Below are positions 57,062 to 64,000 of a stretch of 64,000 nt of DNA, one piece after another. Numbering within the stretch: the stretch's first letter is position 1; every line of letters begins with the position of its first letter. Source of the DNA: CAJGDV01 sp036667875 (GTDB lineage Bacteria > Bacillota_I > Bacilli_A > RF39 > UBA660). The notes below the pieces were generated by a model, which was given only the letters and a program-made list of their open reading frames with translations, had not been told where the DNA came from and ran no database searches. The DNA lies in contig JAVWTD010000002.1 in assembly GCA_036667875.1 (NCBI GenBank), positions 10,920 to 74,919 of the forward strand, written 5' to 3'. The translations under genes and the position numbers were made by a program.

Positions 57062-58081
57062 ATGAAAAAAAATGGATTTACTTTAATAGAACTTTTAGCA
57101 GTTTTAACATTACTAGCGTTTGTTGCTTTAATAACAGTACCCGTTATGGAATCAATTCTAGAAAGTTCAAAAAAGAAAACAAAAGACGCAAGTATAAAAG
57201 AAATTATATCTGCAACTAAAAAATATGTGACTAAATACCCAGAAAAAATCAATTTTGACACTGACAACGAGTTTTTATTACCTGTAAATATTCTAAAAAG
57301 TTCAGAATTTTTGAATGATGAAAATTATATAGACCCTGAAACAAAAAAACCATTTTCAGGATCAATTTATATAAAATATAATCCTACCAAATATACTTAT
57401 ACATATTATTATTTTTATAAAGCGATAGAAACAAATGATGTAACAAACTGTTTTATGTTTTCAAACGGGACTATAACAGGATATAACAATGACACACCAG
57501 CGTGTGTTAAACAAGATATAGAAATACCAACAACCATAAATGGAATAAAAGTAAGAAAAATAGAAAATCCAACAAGTAGTGCAAAACAATATTTAGTCAA
57601 TGCTAGAAAGGTAGACTTTTCAAAAGCATTATATTTAGATGAAATATTAAATAATGCCTTTAATAAAACAACAGGAACAACTGTTAATATGGATTATCTT
57701 GATTTAAGTAATAATTCATTACTTCAATCAATTGGTGATTCTGCCTTTGGAAATACAGGATATCTTAATATTTACAAACTGTCACTACCAGACAATATTG
57801 AAACCATCGGATATAAAACTTTTAGAGATAACAATATTGCACAAGTAACATTACCTAATAAATTAGAAAGAATTGGAGAAGAAGCATTTGCTTATAACAA
57901 AATAGAAAGAATAGAAATACCAACAAATGTAAGAATACTTTCTAATAATTGCTTCTCAAATAATCTATTAAAATCAATAATTATTAATTCTAAAAAGGAT
58001 ACTACTGAGTTCTCTTTATATAGAACACCATTTTCAAACAATGAAAATTTTACAGATTCTAAAATAATTTGGAAACAATAG
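57062..58081 (+). CDS. Type IV prepilin-like protein fused to leucine-rich repeats
   Basis: A 339-residue protein. The N-terminus is a type IV prepilin signal (MKKNGFTLIELLAVLTLLAF): G5 and F6 mark the prepilin peptidase cut and E10 is the conserved glutamate. The alpha-1 helix continues to about residue 55. The region up to about 170 is a pseudopilin-type globular domain. From about 205 to 325 there are BspA-type (LRR_5) repeats: IGDSAFGNTGYLNIYKLSLPDNIETIGYKTFRDN, then QVTLPNKLERIGEEAFAYN and EIPTNVRILSNNCFSN. BspA repeats usually occur in secreted adhesins. A prepilin start joined to such repeats is unusual and suggests a surface-displayed binding filament tip. Confidence 0.82.
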   Translation: MKKNGFTLIELLAVLTLLAFVALITVPVMESILESSKKKTKDASIKEIISATKKYVTKYPEKINFDTDNEFLLPVNILKSSEFLNDENYIDPETKKPFSGSIYIKYNPTKYTYTYYYFYKAIETNDVTNCFMFSNGTITGYNNDTPACVKQDIEIPTTINGIKVRKIENPTSSAKQYLVNARKVDFSKALYLDEILNNAFNKTTGTTVNMDYLDLSNNSLLQSIGDSAFGNTGYLNIYKLSLPDNIETIGYKTFRDNNIAQVTLPNKLERIGEEAFAYNKIERIEIPTNVRILSNNCFSNNLLKSIIINSKKDTTEFSLYRTPFSNNENFTDSKIIWKQ

Positions 58082-58107
58082 AAATAGTCTTTATACTATT
58101 TCTTTTT
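58079..58107 (+). terminator. Terminator between the two prepilin genes
   Basis: AGAAATAGT pairs with ACTATTTCT, loop CTTTAT, T-run after. TACAAT at 58113-58118 starts the next unit. Confidence 0.85.
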
Positions 58108-58134
58108 TGTGGTACAATTATAATAGGTGAGAGC

Positions 58135-58512
58135 ATGAAAAAAAACGGATTTACTCTTGTAGAATTAATTGCAGTAATTTCTTTGATTGCAATTATTGGG
58201 CTTATAGCTGTTCCTGTTGTTGAAGGAATAGTTAAGAGAAGTAAGATTAAAATATATAATACACAGTTAGAAGAAATATATTCTGCTGGGAAAAAATATT
58301 CAACTGAAAACTCAGAACTAATTACAAATGACCCAAATGTAACTACAAATGTTTGCCTAAAAGTTCTAAAAGAACAAGGTTACCTTGAAAATACAAAAAT
58401 TGTAGACCCAAGAGATGACTCTGTTATGAATGGCAAAATAGTTATAAAGTATATCGATACATCAAAAAGTTATTCTTATAATTATTCAACAGATACAACA
58501 GGTTGTTTATAG
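58135..58512 (+). CDS. Type IV prepilin / pseudopilin-like protein
   Basis: A 125-residue protein with the prepilin motif MKKNGFTLVELIAVISLIAI (GF at 5-6, E10), nearly identical in its first 15 residues to the upstream prepilin-LRR protein, suggesting a shared prepilin peptidase. A short C-terminal domain has two cysteines (NVCLKVLKEQG and TTGCL), likely a disulfide. ATG 58135 is chosen with AGGTGAGAG; an in-frame start at 58069 lies in the previous gene and promoter. No pilus ATPase, PilC or prepilin peptidase gene is in this window. Confidence 0.85.
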   Translation: MKKNGFTLVELIAVISLIAIIGLIAVPVVEGIVKRSKIKIYNTQLEEIYSAGKKYSTENSELITNDPNVTTNVCLKVLKEQGYLENTKIVDPRDDSVMNGKIVIKYIDTSKSYSYNYSTDTTGCL

Positions 58513-58526
58513 AAAGAAGGAATATT

Positions 58527-59426
58527 ATGAATATATTATGTATAGGACATGCAGCTTATGATATAACAATTAAAGTACCTTCATTTCCTACAGAAAACAT
58601 AAAATATCGAATAGATAATAGAGTTGAGTGTGGTGGAGGACCCGCTAGTAATGCAGCGTATTTACTTGCCAAATGGGGTATGAAAACATATTTTGCAGGT
58701 GTAGTAGGAAATGATCTTTATGGTAATAGAATAAAAGAAGAATTTGATACAGTTGGAGTTAATACAAAATACTTACAATTAAATGATGAACAAAAAACAA
58801 CTTCTGCTTTTATTCTAGCTAATCAAGAAAATGGAAGTAGGACAGTTTTTGCTTGTTTACCTTCATCAGATAAAATGAAAGATATTGAATTAGACTTTGA
58901 ACCAGACATAATTCTTATAGATGGTCATGAACCTGAAGTAAGTAAAAAAATTATTGAAAAATATAGAAATGCTATTTCAATAATTGATGCAGGAAGACCA
59001 ACTGATGAAATAATTGAATTATGTAAATTAGTTGATTATGTTGCTTGCTCTAAAACATTTGCAGAAGAAATATCTGGATTAAAAATAAATTATACTTATA
59101 CTAATACAATAGTAGAAGCTTATAATATATTAAAAGAAAAGTTTAGTAATAATATTATTATTACTCTTGAAGAAAAAGGCTGTGTTTACTCTATGAATGG
59201 TGCTATTAAAATAATGCCTTCAATTAAAGTTAAACCTATTGACACAACAGGAGCAGGAGACATTTTTCATGGAACACTTGCTTACTGTTTAGCTTCTCAT
59301 TTTGAACTTGAGAAATCCTTAAAATATTCAAATATTGCTGGGGCTTTATCAGTTTTAAAAATTGGTGGAAGATTTTCTATCCCTGAATTAAAAGAAGTAG
59401 AAGTTAAGTATGAAGAATTTAAGTGA
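58527..59426 (+). CDS. PfkB-family carbohydrate kinase
   Basis: A 299-residue ribokinase-fold sugar kinase. The start is INILCIGHAAYDITIKVPSFP, the substrate-loop region is ECGGGPASNAAYLLAKWG and GVVGNDLYG, and the phosphate-binding motif is DTTGAGDIFHG with the catalytic base D245. The family phosphorylates sugars such as ribose, fructose or 2-keto-3-deoxygluconate, or nucleosides. The substrate cannot be predicted. AGAAGGAA precedes ATG 58527. The next gene overlaps by 17 bases, so they are coupled. Confidence 0.9.
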   Translation: MNILCIGHAAYDITIKVPSFPTENIKYRIDNRVECGGGPASNAAYLLAKWGMKTYFAGVVGNDLYGNRIKEEFDTVGVNTKYLQLNDEQKTTSAFILANQENGSRTVFACLPSSDKMKDIELDFEPDIILIDGHEPEVSKKIIEKYRNAISIIDAGRPTDEIIELCKLVDYVACSKTFAEEISGLKINYTYTNTIVEAYNILKEKFSNNIIITLEEKGCVYSMNGAIKIMPSIKVKPIDTTGAGDIFHGTLAYCLASHFELEKSLKYSNIAGALSVLKIGGRFSIPELKEVEVKYEEFK

Positions 59427-59694
59427 TTATAGAAGTGGTTTATTAAACCCAGACAATCTTCCTATTTTAGACTTACATGGAGAAATAGGGGATATTGCAA
59501 GGGTTAAGATTAATGACTTCATTAATGAAAACTATAAACTTAGAAATCGTTTCTTTGCCATTGTGCACGGTATAAGTGGAGGCGTTATAAGAAGCGTAAC
59601 TGAGGATACATTAAAAAAGAATAAATTGGTTAAAGAATATGGGTATGTCTATAGAAATCTTGGATGTACCGTAGTAGAACTCAATTTGACATAA
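59410..59694 (+). CDS. Stand-alone Smr-domain protein
   Basis: A 94-residue Smr (small MutS-related) domain. The signature LDLHGEIGDIARVKINDFI and the later IVHGISGGVIRSVTEDTLK match the DLHG and HGxGxG motifs. Full Smr domains in MutS2 have nuclease activity or act on colliding ribosomes. Here the domain stands alone, with an N-terminal stretch of about 17 residues. It overlaps the kinase gene by 17 bases. The TTGACA promoter of the following gene is embedded in its last codons (LT stop). Confidence 0.87.
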   Translation: MKNLSDYRSGLLNPDNLPILDLHGEIGDIARVKINDFINENYKLRNRFFAIVHGISGGVIRSVTEDTLKKNKLVKEYGYVYRNLGCTVVELNLT

Positions 59695-59714
59695 AAAAAA
59701 TATTATGTTATTAT
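59686..59714 (+). promoter_or_regulatory. Promoter TTGACA-N17-TGTTATTAT
   Basis: TTGACA (59686-59691) overlaps the last codons of the Smr gene. TATTAT is at 59709-59714 with TG at 59706-59707. The spacing is 17 nt. Confidence 0.75.
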
Positions 59715-59748
59715 AAATCAACCATGTGAATAAGAGGGGGTTATTTTA

Positions 59749-60168
59749 ATGAAAGAGGCTTATTTGTTTGAGTATGTAAACGAAAACGAATTTAAAAAAC
59801 TAGAGAGATCGTTAAAGAAATATAATATGCTTGCATATAAAAAACTTTATTTTGATTTTTATCCAGCACTTAAAGAAGGAAATTTCTTAGGTCAAGTTAT
59901 TTCAACTAACCAAGCACAAGGTACAACAACTTATGAATTGAAACTTCCAACTGATGCTATGTTTTCTAAAGTACATGGGGATATTAAATTACATTATGTA
60001 GTTTATGAAACGGAAAAAATAGTAATGCTAGATAAACTTACACCAGAAGATATCCTTACAGAAGGACATCAATCTGAGTTAGTTACTTATAAAGGTGTAA
60101 TGGTTTCAAAACAACATTCTGATAAAGATATGTTTAAGATTAATTTATTAAATATGATACAAAAATAA
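59749..60168 (+). CDS. Conserved-looking protein of unknown function
   Basis: A 139-residue soluble protein without signal or membrane segments. The N-terminal helix (EYVNENEFKKLERSLKKYNM) is followed by strands (AYKKLYFDFYPALKEGNFLGQVISTNQAQGTTTYELKLP and GDIKLHYVVYETEKIVML), so the fold is mixed alpha-beta. No family or motif is recognised. It has a strong promoter, a very G-rich Shine-Dalgarno (GAGGGGG) and its own terminator, suggesting high expression. Confidence 0.68.
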   Translation: MKEAYLFEYVNENEFKKLERSLKKYNMLAYKKLYFDFYPALKEGNFLGQVISTNQAQGTTTYELKLPTDAMFSKVHGDIKLHYVVYETEKIVMLDKLTPEDILTEGHQSELVTYKGVMVSKQHSDKDMFKINLLNMIQK

Positions 60169-60196
60169 AAGAGAAATTTAATTTTCTCTTTTTTCT
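60165..60196. terminator. Convergent terminator
   Basis: AAAAGAGAAA and TTTCTCTTTT form the stem, with T-runs on both strands. It ends the gene above and the sulfotransferase gene. Confidence 0.85.
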
Positions 60197-60197
60197 T

Positions 60198-62132
60198 TTA
60201 AAATTCTATATATTTATCAAAATCATAAACAGTTCCATTTATATCCATGTAAATATAATATTTACCGCTTAATCCTTCATCATTTATATATTTAGTAACA
60301 TTGATTCCATTTTTTTCTTCTTCTTTATTAAAGACATCAACACACATTGCAGTGTATGGTTTTTTTGAAATTACTAAATTATAAGTCTTATTTCTAAAGA
60401 CATTATCTAAAATAATTGTAACTTCATCTGATTTTTTAAATTTTCCACTAACTACAAGTCTATCTGATTCTTTTTTAAATTTTAGATTATATTTATCAAC
60501 TACTTTTTTACCATTTTTATTGAATAGTAAAAGGTTTTTATTTTTGTCTGTTTTTGTGACTCCTAAGTTTCCTAATTTGATACCTTCTTTTGGTTGATAT
60601 GTACTGTTTGAATAAAGAGCCATCTTTTCTACTCTATAAGTATTAGTAGGTAGATTAAGTTTAAATATTTGATTTCCATCTTTTACTTCAACTGTAGTAC
60701 TTAGTTTTTTGTCATTTTTTGTTAATCCTGCAGGTTGATTATTTATCATATTATCTTTATAAGATATACCACCTGAATGAATTAAATAATGATTTTCTCC
60801 AATATAATCTACATCAGATATATAAGGCGAATAGAAATCACTTCCTAATTCTTTACCAAACTGATAAACTTCTGTTATAGTCATATTAGAAGTATTTAAT
60901 TTATATATTACCCCTCTACTATAATTGTCTTTAGCGGGTAGATTATTTTTCTTTATTTTGCTTTTATTATTACCATTATCAAATAAAAATAAATTTCCAT
61001 TTGGAAGAATCATAGCAGCATGTTGAGCATATTGCCAGATAAAGTTCTCATTAGTAGGATTAAAGAAATATTTATGATACTTTTTATCCCAGTTAGTTTT
61101 GTCACCAACTATCCAATTTATTTCAAGTGATTCATAGTCAATATTAACAACAGCGTCCATGTGTCTTCCTGATACTGTTAATGAGTCTGTTTTTGAATCA
61201 AACCATACTGAATTATTATGAAACCAATCATAATCGTTTGTATAGTTTTCATTTTTTCCTTGTCCTTTTGGTAGTATTTTAGTTAAATCTATATTTTTTA
61301 CAACTTTTCCTGTTTCTCTATCTATTTCTACGATATAATCTTCAACAGTTCCATTTTCAAAATTATTACTTGCTACTATTAAATTACCATCTTCAAGTTC
61401 AAAGTAGTCATGATGGTAACCTCCTGGAATTGAATATTCATAATATATTTTACCTAGTAAATCCATTTCAATTAAACCTGTCATATAGTATGGAGGATTA
61501 ATAAGTCTATTAGTACTAAGCATTAAATTACCATTATTAAGTCTATTTATATCCCATATAAAGAAGTCATTTAGATACCATCTAACATCACCATTTATAT
61601 CAAATGCACTTGTATAACCTAAACTAGAAGGTGTAACAAAGTAAAGTTCATTTCCATCTAATTTAGACTTATTAGCACTAACGGATGTTGCTTTTTTGAA
61701 ATCTTTTGGAAGAGGATTTGTTTTAATTGTTAATTCTTTTAAATTACCATTTACAGAAAGCATAACTTTATTTTCTCTATCTGGATATAATCCATAAATA
61801 GGAAGATAATGTACTTTCCCAGGTTTAAATGTAAAATTAAAAGTTGTTTCTTTTGTGTCTCCTATAACACTTATACTAGGAGTTGTTAAATCTTTTGTTT
61901 CAAAAATAACTAAAGCCGTTAGGGGAGATATTCCATAAGGGTCTAATATTATTTTTGGATCATCAATAGTATAATTTGTATCTTTTAATTCGGTTTTATC
62001 TATTGTGTTTTGAGTTTTAATTATATCATTTACATAACTTACAGGTTGAGCTTTTTCAGATAAATAATAAATTGCTATTGAAAAAAGACAAGCTGTAAAT
62101 ATTAAAAAGACAATTTTATATTTAGTTTTCAT
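60198..62132 (-). CDS. Aryl-sulfate sulfotransferase (ASST family), membrane anchored
   Basis: A 644-residue exported protein: one N-terminal transmembrane helix (residues 6-24), a beta-sandwich N-terminal domain and a six-bladed beta-propeller typical of arylsulfotransferases. Family motifs include HHDYFELEDGNLIVASN, DWFHNNSVWFD with the probable active-site histidine, and QHAAMILPNGNLFLFDNG. ASST moves sulfate between phenolic compounds without PAPS. The usual partner dsbA/dsbL thiol-oxidase genes are absent. A C-terminal 130-residue beta region follows the propeller. It lies 8 bases downstream of def and shares its transcript. The gut setting suits phenolic sulfates as substrates (inference). 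Confidence 0.88.
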   Translation of the reverse strand: MKTKYKIVFLIFTACLFSIAIYYLSEKAQPVSYVNDIIKTQNTIDKTELKDTNYTIDDPKIILDPYGISPLTALVIFETKDLTTPSISVIGDTKETTFNFTFKPGKVHYLPIYGLYPDRENKVMLSVNGNLKELTIKTNPLPKDFKKATSVSANKSKLDGNELYFVTPSSLGYTSAFDINGDVRWYLNDFFIWDINRLNNGNLMLSTNRLINPPYYMTGLIEMDLLGKIYYEYSIPGGYHHDYFELEDGNLIVASNNFENGTVEDYIVEIDRETGKVVKNIDLTKILPKGQGKNENYTNDYDWFHNNSVWFDSKTDSLTVSGRHMDAVVNIDYESLEINWIVGDKTNWDKKYHKYFFNPTNENFIWQYAQHAAMILPNGNLFLFDNGNNKSKIKKNNLPAKDNYSRGVIYKLNTSNMTITEVYQFGKELGSDFYSPYISDVDYIGENHYLIHSGGISYKDNMINNQPAGLTKNDKKLSTTVEVKDGNQIFKLNLPTNTYRVEKMALYSNSTYQPKEGIKLGNLGVTKTDKNKNLLLFNKNGKKVVDKYNLKFKKESDRLVVSGKFKKSDEVTIILDNVFRNKTYNLVISKKPYTAMCVDVFNKEEEKNGINVTKYINDEGLSGKYYIYMDINGTVYDFDKYIEF

Positions 62133-62140
62133 ATTTTCTC

Positions 62141-62689
62141 CTATAATAATCTAATTTCTTTTTCATTAAAGAATGGTTTCTTTTTATTAATTCTATCAAA
62201 AAATAGTATACCATCTAAGTGGTCAATCTCATGCTGAAACGCTATAGATAGTTCTTCTCTAGCCCTTATTTTAATTTGATTACCATCTAGATCTAATCCT
62301 GTTACAGTAACACGAGCAAATCTAGGCACATGTCCTTCAACTTCTCTGTTAACACTTAGGCATCCTTCACCAGCATCAGCTGCAATACGTTCTTCTGAAT
62401 GACTAATAATTTTAGGATTCACAACAACATAGTTTTCAAATTTTCCTTTTTGATATTCATCTACAATTACAATTAATCTCTTTAGAATACCTAACTGAGG
62501 GAAGGCTAGACCCATTCCAGGCCTTAAATCATATTTTTTCTCATATTCTTCAATTTGACTATACGTTAGATGCTTTATAATTTGTTCTACAATTTGTTTT
62601 TCTTCTACGCTAACTGGAGTATTAAAACTCTCACTTTTTCTTCTTAATCTCTTATCTTTTTCATCTAAGATATTTAATCTTTTAAACAT
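62141..62689 (-). CDS. def: Peptide deformylase
   Basis: A 182-residue metal-dependent deformylase that removes formyl groups from new proteins. The three motifs are GMGLAFPQ (58-65), EGCLS (108-112, with metal-binding C110) and HEIDH (153-157). The long insertion before motif 1 marks the type 2 (Gram-positive) form. I start at ATG 62689: GGTGAT is then correctly spaced, while the upstream in-frame GTG and ATG lie in or against that signal. An extended -10 (TGATAAAAT) lies just upstream on the minus strand. It is first in a two-gene unit with the sulfotransferase. Confidence 0.95.
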   Translation of the reverse strand: MFKRLNILDEKDKRLRRKSESFNTPVSVEEKQIVEQIIKHLTYSQIEEYEKKYDLRPGMGLAFPQLGILKRLIVIVDEYQKGKFENYVVVNPKIISHSEERIAADAGEGCLSVNREVEGHVPRFARVTVTGLDLDGNQIKIRAREELSIAFQHEIDHLDGILFFDRINKKKPFFNEKEIRLL

Positions 62690-62753
62690 TTTCATCACCA
62701 CATATATATTTTATCATAAAAACAGTTTTTTTTTAACCCTTTCTATCATTAAG

Positions 62754-62785
62754 TTATGTAATTTTAATACAAATTGGTTACATAA
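62754..62785 (+). promoter_or_regulatory. Inverted repeat upstream of the MFS gene (candidate operator)
   Basis: TTATGTAA (62754-62761) and TTACATAA (62778-62785) are exact inverted copies separated by 16 bases. A -10-like CATAAT overlaps the right arm. This looks like an operator controlling the transporter, but no repressor gene is adjacent. Confidence 0.4.
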
Positions 62786-62807
62786 TAATAACAAAGAAGG
62801 TGAAATT

Positions 62808-63995
62808 CTGGATAAATTTAATAAAAATGAAATAATGCTTTTAATAATTGATGTTATAAAGTCATCACAAATTGTTTTTACTGGACCTTTTTTATTGGCT
62901 TTCTTTATTAAAAATAATCTTAATAATATTTATTCTTATGCTCTTTATAATATCTATTCTTTTGTTGTTTGTTCAGTAATTTCCTTTATATATTCTTATT
63001 ATATTAAAAAGAAAAACAAAATGAAATCACTTAGAATGGGTATTTTATTTAATATATTATTTCTATTTATCATTGTAATAGTTAAGGATAATATTATAGT
63101 GTATTCAGTTTTGTTAGGTATTTTTTATGGGTTGAGTCTAGCTACATATTATATGCCTTTTAACTATTTAGTATCAAACGAAATAAGAGAAACTCACCTA
63201 AACTTATGGTTTGGTCTTAAACTATCTATTTCAAATATCTTGCAGGTAGTATTTCCTCTTATTATTGGAATAATTCTTGTTTATTATGACTACACTAGTG
63301 TGGCATTATTATTTATTTTTATCCAATTTATAAATTTTATTCTAACTTTCACATTTGATTGCAAAAGTAAAAAAACAAATAATTTTTCCTATCGTGCATT
63401 TAAAAAATGTATCCATAAAGAAGGGCTAGATAAACATTTTAGATACGCATCTTTACTTGATATCTTAATAGGTTTTAGTGTAAGAGCAGGGGCAATGGAG
63501 GCTATAATTACACTCTATATTGTTAAATTGTTTAAGACTGATTTTAAACTTGGGGTATTCACTTCAATCTTTACACTTCTTAACATAATAACTTCATATA
63601 TTTTTGCTCATAAAGGTAATAAAAAAGATTATATTAAATACATGACAGTATCTGGATTACTAATATTTTTTAGTATAATAATATTTTTATTATCATCAAA
63701 TAAAGTTACTATAATTTTTTATAATCTAATATATTTAATATGTTCTTCTATAATGTTTTTAATTATCCAAATAAGTCATATTGAATTATCTAAAATAAAA
63801 TCTATTAAAAATAATTATCAACTTGAATTAATGTTTGAGCGTGAGTTCTATCTTTCTATTGGCAGAGTACTAAGTTATCTTTTACTTTTTTTTAGTAGTT
63901 TTCTAAACCATGGGATATATTTAAAATATCTAATTATTATCTATTCTGCTTCTTTTATTCTTATTATTAGATATAATAAAAAATATATGGAATAA
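62808..63995 (+). CDS. MFS-type transporter with probable CTG start
   Basis: A membrane protein with 12 predicted helices in the major facilitator pattern: six helices, a cytoplasmic loop (FDCKSKKTNNFSYRAFKKCIHKEGLDKHF at about residues 185-210), six more. No drug or sugar signature is visible, so the substrate is unknown. The first ATG (62835) leaves no Shine-Dalgarno at a suitable distance, but AAGAAGGTGA lies four bases before an in-frame CTG at 62808 that gives the expected soluble start (MDKFNKNEIMLLI). The stop is at 63993-63995, just inside the window. The ATG at 62835 is the conservative alternative. Confidence 0.75.
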   Translation: MDKFNKNEIMLLIIDVIKSSQIVFTGPFLLAFFIKNNLNNIYSYALYNIYSFVVCSVISFIYSYYIKKKNKMKSLRMGILFNILFLFIIVIVKDNIIVYSVLLGIFYGLSLATYYMPFNYLVSNEIRETHLNLWFGLKLSISNILQVVFPLIIGIILVYYDYTSVALLFIFIQFINFILTFTFDCKSKKTNNFSYRAFKKCIHKEGLDKHFRYASLLDILIGFSVRAGAMEAIITLYIVKLFKTDFKLGVFTSIFTLLNIITSYIFAHKGNKKDYIKYMTVSGLLIFFSIIIFLLSSNKVTIIFYNLIYLICSSIMFLIIQISHIELSKIKSIKNNYQLELMFEREFYLSIGRVLSYLLLFFSSFLNHGIYLKYLIIIYSASFILIIRYNKKYME

Positions 63996-64000
63996 AAACC

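Noticed and set aside
1..64000. Mycoplasma-type code (TGA as tryptophan)
   Set aside because: Several genes end at TGA (for example the PAP2 gene at 399-401 and radC) and tryptophan is encoded by TGG throughout.

Overview
This 64 kb window is a chromosomal segment of a very AT-rich, low-GC Gram-positive bacterium using the standard bacterial code (TGA is a stop and tryptophan is TGG). Gene content and order point to class Bacilli: ylbD-ylbE-rsmD, rpsU-yqeY, rsmH-ftsL-PBP, and radC-mreC-mreD-spoIVFA-spoIVFB-rplU-prp-rpmA all follow the Bacillus arrangement, with pieces missing (no mraZ, mreB, minCD, ylbF, ylbG or coaD beside their usual partners). Very short intergenic regions and compact proteins suggest a reduced genome, perhaps a gut-type lineage near RF39 or Erysipelotrichales. 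That placement is inference. SpoVS, SpoIVFA/SpoIVFB, YlbD and two YjcZ-like micro-proteins indicate endospore-former ancestry and probably sporulation.

Layout. 1-2.0 kb: a PAP2 phosphatase, thioredoxin-like protein and CcdA operon, then a frameshifted ASCH gene. 2.1-5.5 kb: a P-type cation ATPase behind a structured leader with a terminator, then an unknown protein. 5.6-13.6 kb: spoVS, sufU, sufB, a lipoprotein, ssb, an XRE regulator, pdp, rpoZ, recX, prsA and two spore micro-proteins. 13.8-21.2 kb: rsmH-ftsL-PBP, then Ig-like, TPR and GtrA membrane or surface proteins. 21.3-27.3 kb: rpsU-yqeY, rpsB-tsf, ylbD-ylbE-rsmD, a membrane protein and a HAD phosphatase. 27.3-32.4 kb: a CDP-alcohol phosphatidyltransferase, a large modular autolysin and a ZIP transporter. 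32.4-35.8 kb: an accessory cassette of a secreted protein, three membrane proteins and an ABC ATPase. 35.9-48.1 kb: lspA-rluD-rhomboid, a Xer recombinase, a collagen-like Cys-rich protein, ppdK, YigZ, two membrane proteins, uvrC and mutL. 48.2-55.2 kb: a SPOR-like protein, radC-mreCD-spoIVFAB-rplU-prp-rpmA and obg. 55.3-64 kb: murC, two prepilins (one carrying leucine-rich repeats), a PfkB kinase, a small Smr protein, an aryl-sulfate sulfotransferase with deformylase, and an MFS transporter.

How the genes work together. The core is growth machinery: ribosomal proteins and their maturation (S2, S21, L21, L27 with its protease Prp, Obg, RsmH, RsmD, RluD, deformylase), wall synthesis and division (MurC, FtsL, PBP, MreC/D, PrsA, LspA) and DNA repair (MutL, UvrC, RecX, RadC, SSB). 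Transcription units are packed head to tail. Stop codons often lie inside intrinsic terminators, the next extended -10 (TGnTATAAT) follows at once, and many mRNAs appear to have only about 9-12 nt before the start codon, almost filled by a GGTGAT Shine-Dalgarno.

Most worth a second look: the 32.5-35.8 kb secreted-protein/ABC cassette; ribosomal protein S2 with a long basic tail ending in a Rho-N/SAP-like module; the P-type ATPase leader; the prepilin-leucine-rich-repeat fusion; the palindrome around the obg -10 and Shine-Dalgarno; and probable CTG and leaderless starts. No tRNA, rRNA, CRISPR array or insertion sequence was recognised.
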